From positions 1-47,780 of the forward strand of contig QKGI01000115.1 in assembly GCA_003250475.1 (NCBI GenBank): a stretch of DNA of 47,780 nt. The letters run 5' to 3'. Of the stretch, positions 18,198-27,108 are shown piece after piece. The notes under the pieces were generated by a model, which saw only the letters and a list, made by a program, of their open reading frames with translations, was not told the DNA's origin and did not search any database. This stretch comes from Bacteroidota bacterium. GTDB lineage: Bacteria > Bacteroidota > Bacteroidia > Bacteroidales > VadinHA17. Numbering within the stretch: position 1 is the first letter of the stretch; every line of letters begins with the position of its first letter. The translations under genes and the position numbers were made by a program.

Positions 18198-19799
18198 TCA
18201 GGGTTTTACAATCAGATCACCATAAACAGCAGGATCGACCACAGCCTCAATTATCGTACTGCCCATGGATTGCAGTGCCTGTGAGACAGCAAGCCGCATC
18301 TGCCCTGATTCCGAAACACGTATCACTTCGACCCCCAGAAAGCTCTGAGAGCCGAACAAAGGACCGGTAATGACATCTGTCCCATATGGTTCCAGGTTTT
18401 TCCACGACTGTTTCAGTCTGATAAGATTCAACTCTCCGTCGGACAGTACGACGACTATTATCTTTAGTCCGTACCTTCTGGCAGTCATAATCTCACCGGC
18501 ATGCATCAGGAATCCTCCGTCACCGGTGATACAGACTACCGTAGTATCCATGTTATTCAAGGCTGCTGCCACGGCGGCGGGGAGACCAAAACCCATTGAA
18601 GACCAGCCGTTGGTCATAATGAGCTTACCGGCAGCCGGCACCTCCCACATCTGGCCCAGCAGATGCAGGTGAGACCCAACATCTGCAGTGACTATTGAAT
18701 TGCCGGGAATGGTCTCCCTCAGGATGGCCAGTGCGGTGACCGGACTGAATCCTTTGTTGGCAGCCTTCAGGCCGGCATTGATTTCCAGTCTTGCTTCAGC
18801 AGCCCTATCGACCATTGCCGGCGAGCTTCTCATCAGGCTCAGTGACTCAAACCATCCTGCCACGGGTGATACTGACCTGATGGATCCCTTTACCTGGAGA
18901 TCAGTATGACGGAGGTCGAAATGCACCAGCGGCACATCGGGCACCCATGACTCATAGTTGTATTCTACCGGGTCATAACCGAGGCCAATGATGAGATCGG
19001 CCTCACTTATCATCCTGTTAAGCCTGTCACTCAGAGCGTGAAACAATACTCCGGCATAGCATGGATGAGATGAGGGTATAATATCTTTGGCCATCGGTGT
19101 TACCACGACAGGCACACTGCACTGTTCCAGAAACCTGAGCAGTTCCGGTCCTGCCCCTGCACGTGCTGCGGTCAGCCCGGCGGCTATCAGGGGCCGGCGC
19201 GCTGAGGCTATCAGCACCCTTGCTCTCTCGTCGGAATAAGGCTTGCTCTCCGGTTCTTCCGGAAGAGGACCTGCCGCAGCCCGGACTGTGCCCCGGGAGT
19301 TAACTGCTTCTGTTCCCGCCAGGTCCGAAGGAAGTCCGAGGTGTACAGGACCGGGATACTCCTCATTGGCAATTACAAGGCTCCGGTTGATAATCTCCCC
19401 GGTATCATCTCCCGTCAGCCTGAAAGTGGCTTTGGTAACAGGTCTGAACAGTTCCTGATGGTCTATGTTCATTTGTGCTGTACGGCCCAGCCATGAGTCA
19501 GGCATCTCCGTTGTAAGAGCCAGGACAGGAGAACGGTCAAGAAGTGCTCCGCCAACACCAGAAGCCAGATTTACTGCACCGGGACCGAACGTAGCATGGC
19601 ATAGTCCAGTGATGCCTGTGAGACGGGCCGTGACATCAGCCATGACCGCCGCAGAAGCCTCATGCGAGGTAAGGATAAACTCTATACCGGCCTTCCGGAA
19701 TGCTTCCATATAGGGTATCGACGGTCCCCCCGGGATACCGAAGAACCACCTTATCCCATGATCCCGGAATCTTTGTGCAAGAAGCTCCTCTGCCTTCAT
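18198..19799 (-). CDS. Thiamine diphosphate-dependent enzyme, acetolactate synthase-like
   Basis: 533-residue enzyme with the three-domain ThDP architecture. The N-terminal PYR domain has the activating Glu47 in S-H-E-A-S-A. The central domain runs about 190-320. The C-terminal PP domain has G-D-G-G-F-L-M, followed after the usual interval by L-S-D-G-E-L-N-L-I-R where many relatives have an N-N pair. Asp at the metal-binding position recalls the V-D-x-x-Y-N form seen in catabolic acetolactate synthases. Other possibilities are a sulfopyruvate- or glyoxylate-type carboligase or a decarboxylase. It diverges from an EamA transporter with 76 bases between, so substrate export or import could be linked, but that is speculation. 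Confidence 0.83.
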   Translation of the reverse strand: MKAEELLAQRFRDHGIRWFFGIPGGPSIPYMEAFRKAGIEFILTSHEASAAVMADVTARLTGITGLCHATFGPGAVNLASGVGGALLDRSPVLALTTEMPDSWLGRTAQMNIDHQELFRPVTKATFRLTGDDTGEIINRSLVIANEEYPGPVHLGLPSDLAGTEAVNSRGTVRAAAGPLPEEPESKPYSDERARVLIASARRPLIAAGLTAARAGAGPELLRFLEQCSVPVVVTPMAKDIIPSSHPCYAGVLFHALSDRLNRMISEADLIIGLGYDPVEYNYESWVPDVPLVHFDLRHTDLQVKGSIRSVSPVAGWFESLSLMRSSPAMVDRAAEARLEINAGLKAANKGFSPVTALAILRETIPGNSIVTADVGSHLHLLGQMWEVPAAGKLIMTNGWSSMGFGLPAAVAAALNNMDTTVVCITGDGGFLMHAGEIMTARRYGLKIIVVVLSDGELNLIRLKQSWKNLEPYGTDVITGPLFGSQSFLGVEVIRVSESGQMRLAVSQALQSMGSTIIEAVVDPAVYGDLIVKP

Positions 19800-19816
19800 A
19801 TTTTTTTATTCTGACA

Positions 19817-19824
19817 CAAATGTA
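19817..19824 (-). promoter_or_regulatory. Candidate -7 element for the ThDP enzyme
   Basis: TACATTTG on the minus strand, 17 bases before the start codon, with a T-rich TTTTTTTG run upstream that could serve as a poorly spaced -33 element. Confidence 0.42.
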
Positions 19825-19875
19825 GTCAAACAGCGAAACAAAAAAACTGCGATATTTGCTCACTTTATCAATTAA

Positions 19876-20820
19876 ATGAAAGATCAGCACTACAACACTA
19901 TTTTCTGGGCAATAGTCACCTGTCTTATGTGGTCAACAGCATATCCGTTTATCAAGATAGGCCTCCATTACTCGACTCCCATACATTTTGCAGGAACACG
20001 TTTTATGATCTCGGGGCTGATGATCCTTCCCTTTACCATCAGGCCTCGCGATTATGTGAAGATGATCTCTGAAAACAGGAATCTTGCTCTCTGGGTGACT
20101 ATCTTACAGGTTCTGATCAACTATGTGCTCTTCTATTCCGGCATGAACCGGGTACCAGGGGCCCTTGGAGCTGTCATCGTAGGAGCTCAGCCCTTTGTGA
20201 CTGCCATCGTCTCAAGGATAATGATCAGGGAAGAGCGGTTCACACGCGCCAAGGTCATCACGATATTCCTTGGTTTTTCAGGTATCGTTCTCGTCAGTGT
20301 GGGAAGACAGGGGTTTCACTTTGGCCTGCCCGGGGAGATTGCCGGGGTAATAATGATATTCATCGCCAACATCTCAACGGCAACGAGTAATGTCCTCGTT
20401 TCAAAGAAAAGCAAAAACATGAACCCGCTGGTACTCAGCTCATTCTCACTGCTCATGGGAGGCCTCATAATGTTCCTCTTCTCATTCTTCATTGAAGATG
20501 TACCTGACAAACCTAGCTTCCCGATAGTTTACTGGCTTGTGCTTGCATGGCTCTCATTTATGTCGGCGTTCACCTTCTCAAAATGGTATGTTCTGTTAAA
20601 GAGGCCCGGGGTGAAAGTCTCCGAGTTGAATCTCTGGAAGTTCATACTGCCGGTCTTCGGCGCTATCCTGAGCTGGATTATTGTTCCCGGCGAAAAGCCT
20701 GACTGGGTAACTATCAGCGGCATGGTCATCATATCGGCTTCACTGATCTGGTTCTTTGGGTTCAACGGCAGGCGTGAACGCAAGGCCGGAGAGACTCCTG
20801 CAGGGCCGATAGCCAAGTAA
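19876..20820 (+). CDS. EamA/DMT family transporter
   Basis: 314-residue inner-membrane carrier with ten predicted transmembrane helices arranged as two EamA repeats. The first repeat opens W-A-I-V-T-C-L-M-W-S-T-A-Y-P-F-I-K-I and contains V-P-G-A-L-G-A-V-I-V-G-A-Q-P-F. The second starts around residue 155 and contains the family's F-x-x-P-V-F-G-A-I-L-S-W segment near 262. Members move small metabolites such as amino acids or nucleotide-derived compounds; the substrate here is unknown. The GGTCTGAA repeat array begins immediately after its stop codon. Confidence 0.93.
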   Translation: MKDQHYNTIFWAIVTCLMWSTAYPFIKIGLHYSTPIHFAGTRFMISGLMILPFTIRPRDYVKMISENRNLALWVTILQVLINYVLFYSGMNRVPGALGAVIVGAQPFVTAIVSRIMIREERFTRAKVITIFLGFSGIVLVSVGRQGFHFGLPGEIAGVIMIFIANISTATSNVLVSKKSKNMNPLVLSSFSLLMGGLIMFLFSFFIEDVPDKPSFPIVYWLVLAWLSFMSAFTFSKWYVLLKRPGVKVSELNLWKFILPVFGAILSWIIVPGEKPDWVTISGMVIISASLIWFFGFNGRRERKAGETPAGPIAK

Positions 20821-20863
20821 GGTCGGAAGGTCTGAAGGTCTGAAGGTCTGAGGTCTGAAGGTC
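20821..20863. repeat. Tandem GGTCTGAA octamer repeat, copy B
   Basis: Five degenerate head-to-tail copies of GGTCTGAA plus a partial one, starting at the base after the EamA stop codon. It is the same unit as at 7512-7572, with one unit shortened to seven bases. The rest of the gap to 21041 is described separately. Confidence 0.85.
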
Positions 20864-20909
20864 GTGCAGTTGTGTCGGAGCGAAGCGGAGATCCTCGGCC
20901 GTAAGGTCT

Positions 20910-20950
20910 GGACGGTTTTGCTGTAGAGTGGTCAGGACGGCTTTACAGTC
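20910..20950. repeat. Imperfect 16-bp direct repeat
   Basis: GGACGGTTTTGCTGTA (20910-20925) and GGACGGCTTTACAGTC (20935-20950) share 11 of 16 positions, including GGACGG. They lie between the octamer array and the DUF5916 gene. No gene was recognised in this gap. Confidence 0.4.
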
Positions 20951-21041
20951 GGGAAGAAAGACAAAAATCATATGCTATAAGTTGGCGACGTGCAACATTG
21001 GGATGATTTTTTAATCTTTATGTAAAAGTTATCCCCTGATT

Positions 21042-23198
21042 ATGATCCAGAAGCTGGTTTTCCTGTCAGCAATGATTGCCTTCTCAACAGTGCTTGCTGA
21101 TGCGGAACGATACACTCCCGTAAAACTATCAAATCCACCTGTAATTGACGGTATTTTAAACGACCAGGCCTGGACAGAATGCTCACCTGTAAGAGAGTTT
21201 ATAACCTTCATACCTGATTTTGACAAAGAGTTGGACAACCCAACAACGGCCTTCATGGGATTTGACAGCGAGAACCTATATTTTGCTTTCCGTTGTGATG
21301 ATGATGAGCCGGGGAAAATAAAATCTTCAGTAAATGCGAGGGATAATATCAGGGCAGACGACTGGGTGTGTATCAATCTTGACAGTTTCAACGATCAGCA
21401 GTCGTTGTATGCTTTTTATGTCAATCCGCGCGGAATACAGATGGACAGCAGGTTTGCTGCAGGAAATGAAGACTTCAGCGAGGACTATATCTGGTTCAGT
21501 GCTGGAAAGACTGACAGTACAGGTTATTCTGTTGAGATCAGGATTCCTCTTAAGAGCATCCGGTTTAGTAACCAGGAGCCGGTGGAGATGAGCATTTTCT
21601 TTGAGAGATTCGTAAGCCGCACTTCAGAACATGCATCCTGGCCACGGCTCGATCCGGCAAAAGGCTATGCATTTCTTTCGCAGATGTCCCCGTTGCAGAT
21701 GAATGGAGTGACTCACTTTACCCTGTTTGAACTGCTCCCGGCATTCACCTACAGCCATTCAGATACACGGCAGGAGGGTATTCTCGGCAGGGATGTACGC
21801 GATCCCAAACCAAGTCTTACAGCTAAATACGGGATTACTTCACAGCTTATACTGGATGCCACGGTCAACCCTGACTTCAGCCAGGTTGAGGCAGATGCCG
21901 GTCAGGTTGACGTAAACCTCAGATACCAGCTTTATTACCCTGAGAAACGTCAGTTCTTTCTCGAAGGAAACGAAATCTTTAACATTGCTTCCGAAGGCGT
22001 AAACGAGATCGATCCTGTTGCTGCATTCCTTCATACAAGGACAATAACAGATCCACTGGCAGGATTAAAACTAACGGGTAAGGTTGGGAAGAACGGCACG
22101 ATAGGACTGCTTTATGCAGTTGACAGAATCTTCGACGATACGGGCATCAGGACAGGATTCTCGCATTTTCCGGTGGCTAGATACAAGCAGCGGCTGAAAG
22201 GAGAGAATTATCTCGGGCTGCTCTTTACCGGCAGGGAGCAGAGTGACAGATTTAACAGGAATGCAGGAGCTGATGGTCAGATAAGACTTGATGAAGCAAC
22301 AATGATGGGGTTCAATGCCTTTGTCTCGCAAACGGGGATAAGGGAAGAAAACGGGACAAGGTCAGGATCAACAGCTGCTATAGATGTCCTGCATGATACA
22401 AGGAAGCTGGCATGGTCTTTCTCGGCAAAGGAGATAAGTAAAAATTATATTGCTGATGCAGGCTTTATAACCCGGAACGGCATAGCCTACTTTACAGGTA
22501 CTTTCAAACCGAAGTTCTATCCTGACTCCTCCTTTATCAGGCGGGTTGAGACCGAGTTTTTCACCTCCCATACCTATGACCTTGTTTACGACATGTGGGA
22601 AACACTTAACCACGCTTCATTGCAGGCATTTATGGGAAGATCATCAACTTTCAAGATCAAGTATGCGTATTCTACGGAAGTATTTCTCGGAGAGAGGTTT
22701 AAAACAGGCGGACTCTCCGTGCTCCTCTCCTCCCAGCTGACAAAGAGACTTTACCTCGGCACTCTCTACAGAAGACTAAATGCAATATATTATTCCTCAG
22801 AGCCATATCAGGGCTATGCAAACAGGCTGACATTCAATGTAGAATATAAGCCCACAGAAAATCTGCACATGGATCTCTCCCTGTTATATAATGACCTGAC
22901 GAAAAGTGATGACGGCGTTAAGATATATGAATACCCGATTACACGGGGCAAACTGACATACCAGTTAAATAAATATCTGTTTGTCAGGGCGATAACGGAA
23001 TATAACGCTTACAGGGAGTCGTTGGTTACCGATTTTCTTGCCTCCTTCACCTATGTACCGGGAACGGTTGTCTATCTCGGGTATGGTTCGCTTTATGAGC
23101 GACTGAGGTGGGACAGTGACATGTATGTTAGCGACGATCGTTTTCTCGAGATGAAGAGAGGATTCTTCTTCAAGTGTTCTTATCTCTTCCGTATCTGA
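21042..23198 (+). CDS. CBM9-like domain and DUF5916 outer-membrane protein
   Basis: 718-residue exported protein. A signal peptide (about 1-20, ending V-L-A-D-A) is followed by a carbohydrate-binding family 9-like beta-sandwich at about 30-215, with D-G-I-L-N-D-Q-A-W near 37 and D-D-W-V-C-I-N-L-D near 106. The C-terminal DUF5916 region runs from about 235, with P-D-F-S-Q-V-E-A-D-A and Y-P-E-K-R-Q-F-F-L-E-G near 285-310, which are hallmark segments of the family. Alternating strands to the end suggest an outer-membrane barrel. The function of DUF5916 proteins is not settled; glycan binding is inferred only from the N-terminal domain. It converges on a Tat-exported reductase. Confidence 0.9.
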   Translation: MIQKLVFLSAMIAFSTVLADAERYTPVKLSNPPVIDGILNDQAWTECSPVREFITFIPDFDKELDNPTTAFMGFDSENLYFAFRCDDDEPGKIKSSVNARDNIRADDWVCINLDSFNDQQSLYAFYVNPRGIQMDSRFAAGNEDFSEDYIWFSAGKTDSTGYSVEIRIPLKSIRFSNQEPVEMSIFFERFVSRTSEHASWPRLDPAKGYAFLSQMSPLQMNGVTHFTLFELLPAFTYSHSDTRQEGILGRDVRDPKPSLTAKYGITSQLILDATVNPDFSQVEADAGQVDVNLRYQLYYPEKRQFFLEGNEIFNIASEGVNEIDPVAAFLHTRTITDPLAGLKLTGKVGKNGTIGLLYAVDRIFDDTGIRTGFSHFPVARYKQRLKGENYLGLLFTGREQSDRFNRNAGADGQIRLDEATMMGFNAFVSQTGIREENGTRSGSTAAIDVLHDTRKLAWSFSAKEISKNYIADAGFITRNGIAYFTGTFKPKFYPDSSFIRRVETEFFTSHTYDLVYDMWETLNHASLQAFMGRSSTFKIKYAYSTEVFLGERFKTGGLSVLLSSQLTKRLYLGTLYRRLNAIYYSSEPYQGYANRLTFNVEYKPTENLHMDLSLLYNDLTKSDDGVKIYEYPITRGKLTYQLNKYLFVRAITEYNAYRESLVTDFLASFTYVPGTVVYLGYGSLYERLRWDSDMYVSDDRFLEMKRGFFFKCSYLFRI

Positions 23199-23230
23199 TA
23201 GTCTTCAAAACACCTCGTTACATGCAGTGG

Positions 23231-24256
23231 CTACCACTCAGGCGGCCACTCCGAAAGATTCTTGAAGAAAAGCATGTCTTTATAATAAGGCTTTGTTTTT
23301 GCTTCAATGGCAAGCATTTCGTCGGCGGTCAGTGGCTCGAACTCCCTGGCAATTTTTATATTCTCCTCCAGCTCGGCAATCTTGTCAATACCAACAATAA
23401 TAGTACTTACCGGGAGGGTCATCACATATTCCATGGCCTCTTTCATGGTTATTATTCCTCCGTTTGAGAAGATACGGTCCCTTGCCGGGATCTTCATACC
23501 GACAATACCCATACCCTTGCTGACGGCATTGGGAAGAAACTTCTCAATGAAAGGGTCATAATGTTTATCGGCAGCATTCAGTGCCACCAGCACATTGTCA
23601 AAGGGGAATCTTTCCAGCAGTGCATTAAGGACATCCGGGCCCTCATGCCCTGTAAACCCAATGAACCTGATAATCTTTTCATCACGGGCCTTGATCATTG
23701 CCTTCAGCACCCCTTCATCACCGGTTATCCTGTCGAGCGAATCCATCTCTGAAAGTTTGACATTATGTATCTGCCAGAGGTCAAGATGGTCGGTATTGAG
23801 TTGCTTCAGCGATTTTTCAAGCAGGCGCATGGAGCCGTCATAAGTACGGTCATGGGTCTTGGATGCCAGGAACACCTCATTACGACGATACTTCAGCACC
23901 TGGCCGAGGTTGCGTTCGCTGGTGCCCATTGCATCGGCGCGTGCTACGGTCGCTGTCTGCCTGCCGTAGGCGGCAGCTGTGTCAATATAATTAATTCCAA
24001 GATCTATTGCCCTGTTGATTATCCCAAGAGCAATATCCTCCTTGCCCGGGATCTCGATAGAGGCCTGGCCACCGAGGCTGTAAATGCCCACCATATGACC
24101 TGTCTTACCTAAAGGTCTTTGCGGCAGCCTGCCCTTTTTAAGATCAGGAAGAACCTGGCTCAATGCATCAGCATAGGGAGCCACACTGGCAAGAGCGGAT
24201 AATGCAATCAGTTTCTGCAGAAACTCGCGACGACTGTTAAGGTTTTTATCGTACAT
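23231..24256 (-). CDS. Aldo/keto reductase with Tat signal peptide
   Basis: 341-residue NAD(P)H-dependent oxidoreductase-like protein. The N-terminus has the twin-arginine motif S-R-R-E-F-L-Q-K (Arg9, Arg10) followed by a hydrophobic stretch, so it is predicted to be exported folded through Tat to the periplasm. The AKR catalytic set is present: Asp92 and Tyr97 in I-D-T-A-A-A-Y-G, Lys133 in A-S-K-T-H and His164 in W-Q-I-H-N. The later segment M-T-L-P-V-S-T-I-I-V-G-I fits the cofactor-binding end of the barrel. Similar Tat-tagged reductases occur in Bacteroidota. The natural substrate is unknown. It converges on the DUF5916 gene with 32 bases between the ends. Confidence 0.92.
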   Translation of the reverse strand: MYDKNLNSRREFLQKLIALSALASVAPYADALSQVLPDLKKGRLPQRPLGKTGHMVGIYSLGGQASIEIPGKEDIALGIINRAIDLGINYIDTAAAYGRQTATVARADAMGTSERNLGQVLKYRRNEVFLASKTHDRTYDGSMRLLEKSLKQLNTDHLDLWQIHNVKLSEMDSLDRITGDEGVLKAMIKARDEKIIRFIGFTGHEGPDVLNALLERFPFDNVLVALNAADKHYDPFIEKFLPNAVSKGMGIVGMKIPARDRIFSNGGIITMKEAMEYVMTLPVSTIIVGIDKIAELEENIKIAREFEPLTADEMLAIEAKTKPYYKDMLFFKNLSEWPPEW

Positions 24257-24347
24257 GTTGTATTTTTTTCTAAAGTTAACACCAACAGGCCATCCGGAGT
24301 TCGTTAATAAACATAATATTTATCATCTGAATGCCCTCCTTATCCTG

Positions 24348-26717
24348 CTATTCAGTCCTGATCGAACTGGCCGGGTTGGTTAGAGCTGCCTGCCATGCTT
24401 TGTAACTTATTGTAACAAATGTTATCAGAAGGGTAAGAAGGCCGGCAAGGAGGAAAAGCGGCACTCCCAGCCTGGTCCTGTATACATAATTCTCAAGCCA
24501 GTTGCTCATAAAGAAATATGCAACCGGTACTGCAATAACGATTGATATGCATGCCAGGATGAGAAACTCTTTTACAACCAACAGCAAAATAATTTTCTCG
24601 CTGGCGCCAAATACTTTTCTTATTCCTATCTCCTTGGTCTTTTGTTCCACTGTATAAGAAGCCAGGCCAAATAGTCCGAGACAGGCGATGATAATAGCCA
24701 GCACTGTGAATAATGTAAAAATCAGGCCTCTTTTTTCATCGGTCTCAAACTGCCTGTTAAACCGTTCCGAAAGGAACGTATAGTTGTAAGGCTGATCAGG
24801 GAAGACCTCTTTCCATGTCGATTCAATGAAGCTCAACGTCTGTTCAGTATCATTACCGCTTAACTTCACATAAACAAAATTATTGATTGTCCGGTAAGCA
24901 AGCAGCAGTGATTCAATCTCATTGTACATTCCTGTCTGGTGATAGTCTTTCATCACACCCACTACTCTTGCTCTCAGCGTGTTTTCATCCCCTGCTTCAA
25001 TCTTTTTACCAATAGGATCGCTCCAGCCCATACGTTTCACGAAAGTCTCATTGACAACCACTCCCGACAGGGTATCGGAGGGCATATCTTCCTGGAATTC
25101 CCTTCCCTGGAGAATCTGAATACCAAGAGCCTCGACAAAGTCATGATCAACCACCGCAAAGTTGATACCTCGCTGGGACATCCCCTGGTCTGTCTCCACA
25201 TCAAAAAGCAGTTTTCCCGAACCCTCTCCTACAGGAGTATTCGTCGATCCGACATATTTAATGTTCGGATTATCAAGCAGCGCCTGCTTCAAGACAGGAT
25301 ATCTGTTTGTCATTGTGCGGTTTAGCTCAAGGCCAAGGACATTTTCCTGGTTAAAACCCTGGTCTGCGTTCTTAAGGAAATTAAGCTGACGAAAGACTAC
25401 CAGGGTGCATACTATCATTATTACTGACACTGTGAACTGAATTACTACCAGTATCTTCCGGAATAAACTGCCGGCAGACCCCTGGGTGATCTCACCTTTC
25501 AGTACTGTCACCGGGCTGTATTTGGAAAGGAACAGGGCAGGATAGCTACCGCCGAAAAGACCTGCGATCAGTATAATTCCCAACAGGCTGAACAGCACCA
25601 CAGGACTGCTGATCACATGCAGATCAAATGATTTGCCGGCCAGGAGGTTAAACCTGGGGAGCAGGGCAGCCAGAAGTATAAGGCTGATAACCAGAGAGAT
25701 GACAGTAAACGCAGTTGACTCCGACAGAAATTGCAGGACCAGCAGGCCGCGGCGGGATCCGACAACCTTTCTCAGTCCAACCTCCCGGGCTCTTCTTGAT
25801 GAACGCGCCGTCGCCAGATTCATGTAGTTCATGGCGGCTATCAGGATAAGGAAGAGGGCAACGATAGCGAATATATAAACGTAGGTAATACTACCTGTCG
25901 GCTCCGGCTCTGAAGGATTGCTGGAATAGAGGTGTATCCTGGTGATGGGCTCAAGGATATATTCTATTTTGATATTCAACGGCCCGAAAATAGGTTCCAT
26001 ATATGCAGCATACATACCCTGCATTTTCGTCTCAAAGGCCTTGACGTCTATTCCTTCCGGCAACAGGAGATAGGTAAATACTCCGAAATTGCCCCAGGAG
26101 CCGATCTGTTCGGGCAGGTTATTTCTTGAAGCAAGGGCATCAAAACGAAAATGAGAATTTGAGGGCACATCCCCGATAATTCCCGTTACTTCAAACGAGC
26201 GGCTATCGGTTGACAGTGTTTTGCCAATGGGGTCAGCATCCCCGAAATACCTGGCGGCTGTTTTCTCTGTGAGTATTATCTTGTTCGGCTCGGTAAGTGC
26301 TTTTCGTACATCTCCCTTGATAACTTTATATGTAAAAATGTCAAAGAGAGCAGAGTCGACGAAAAAGAAATTCTCTTCATTATATTCTTTGTCTTCGTAT
26401 TTATAAAGGGCACGAGGCATATTTATAAACCTTACTGCCGCCTCCACTTCAGGATAATCCTGCACTACCTGGGGAGCAAAAGGCAACTGTGCAAAAATCC
26501 ACGTAAACTGGTCATCTGACTCTGTTATCCTGGACGAGACCCGGTAGATACGGTCTGCATTGACATGATACCTGTCATAGCTCACTTCATCAGAAACATA
26601 AATGACAAGAAACAGTGCACTGGTTATACCAAGAGACAAACCCAGGATATTCAGGATACTGTAGCCCGCATGTTTCACAATATGCCTTATCGCAGTCTTG
26701 AAAATGTTCTTAAACAT
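24348..26717 (-). CDS. Fused MacB/FtsX-type ABC permease, cluster permease 1
   Basis: 789-residue inner-membrane protein made of two similar halves. Each half is one TM helix, a MacB-like periplasmic domain, then three FtsX helices: TM about 18-40, domain 45-250, TMs 280-400, then TM 422-443, domain 450-640, TMs 670-780. The cytoplasmic coupling sequences E-V-G-L-R-K-V-V-G-S and E-I-G-I-R-K-V-F-G-A match family consensus. It has no ATPase domain and no adjacent ATPase gene on its strand; the nearest is at 29777. It ends N-P-A-S-S-I-R-T-E, like the other cluster permeases. Such mechanotransmission permeases move lipoproteins, lipids, peptides or drugs. It diverges from the TolC gene across 391 bases. 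Confidence 0.92.
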   Translation of the reverse strand: MFKNIFKTAIRHIVKHAGYSILNILGLSLGITSALFLVIYVSDEVSYDRYHVNADRIYRVSSRITESDDQFTWIFAQLPFAPQVVQDYPEVEAAVRFINMPRALYKYEDKEYNEENFFFVDSALFDIFTYKVIKGDVRKALTEPNKIILTEKTAARYFGDADPIGKTLSTDSRSFEVTGIIGDVPSNSHFRFDALASRNNLPEQIGSWGNFGVFTYLLLPEGIDVKAFETKMQGMYAAYMEPIFGPLNIKIEYILEPITRIHLYSSNPSEPEPTGSITYVYIFAIVALFLILIAAMNYMNLATARSSRRAREVGLRKVVGSRRGLLVLQFLSESTAFTVISLVISLILLAALLPRFNLLAGKSFDLHVISSPVVLFSLLGIILIAGLFGGSYPALFLSKYSPVTVLKGEITQGSAGSLFRKILVVIQFTVSVIMIVCTLVVFRQLNFLKNADQGFNQENVLGLELNRTMTNRYPVLKQALLDNPNIKYVGSTNTPVGEGSGKLLFDVETDQGMSQRGINFAVVDHDFVEALGIQILQGREFQEDMPSDTLSGVVVNETFVKRMGWSDPIGKKIEAGDENTLRARVVGVMKDYHQTGMYNEIESLLLAYRTINNFVYVKLSGNDTEQTLSFIESTWKEVFPDQPYNYTFLSERFNRQFETDEKRGLIFTLFTVLAIIIACLGLFGLASYTVEQKTKEIGIRKVFGASEKIILLLVVKEFLILACISIVIAVPVAYFFMSNWLENYVYRTRLGVPLFLLAGLLTLLITFVTISYKAWQAALTNPASSIRTE

Positions 26718-27108
26718 ATAGCAGTTCTGTTAGATGAAAATTTCAATATAAATATCTGTAAACTTATTCTTTGTTGTCTGCCAGAAAGAAAAAAAAACAT
26801 ATCATTCCCTTTCCTTATTCCTGTTGATCATCTTCCTTGTAAACGCCGGGCCACACTGTCCCGGTTATTAAAGACGCCGTCTGCATCTGTTTGTTACAGA
26901 TTTTATATACCAGATTACGGAAAAGTATAGGTTTCATAATCACTTGCACCCGGCCCTGCCTGTCTGACATATTGTAATAATTCTTTACAGTGAGTGTCTA
27001 ATATTTTTACATTTTTCACAACATGTCAAACACTATACCTCTGTATGTATGATACTTGCGACTATGGCACATTCTTTGGCAACTGAATAGGAAAAGAGAG
27101 ATATAGAA
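26718..27108. other. 391-base divergent gap between permease 1 and the tripartite operon
   Basis: No gene recognised. It must hold promoters for both directions. The only notable element is the sigma-54-like sequence at 27065-27081. An A-rich run lies near 26785. Confidence 0.6.
27065..27081 (+). promoter_or_regulatory. Sigma-54-like -24/-12 sequence with spacing one base too long
   Basis: TGGCACATTCTTTGGCA resembles TGGCAC-N5-TTGCA except for an extra G before GCA, so GG and GC are 11 bases apart and not the usual 10. It sits 27 bases before the TolC start codon, a suitable place, and a sigma-54 activator is encoded 7 kb away. Because spacing matters to sigma-54, support is weak. Confidence 0.28.

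Noticed and set aside
26945-26960. GG/GC pair on the minus strand upstream of permease 1 as a sigma-54 site
   Set aside because: Spacing is one base too long, the body is GC-rich and unlike the consensus, and it lies about 230 bases from the start.
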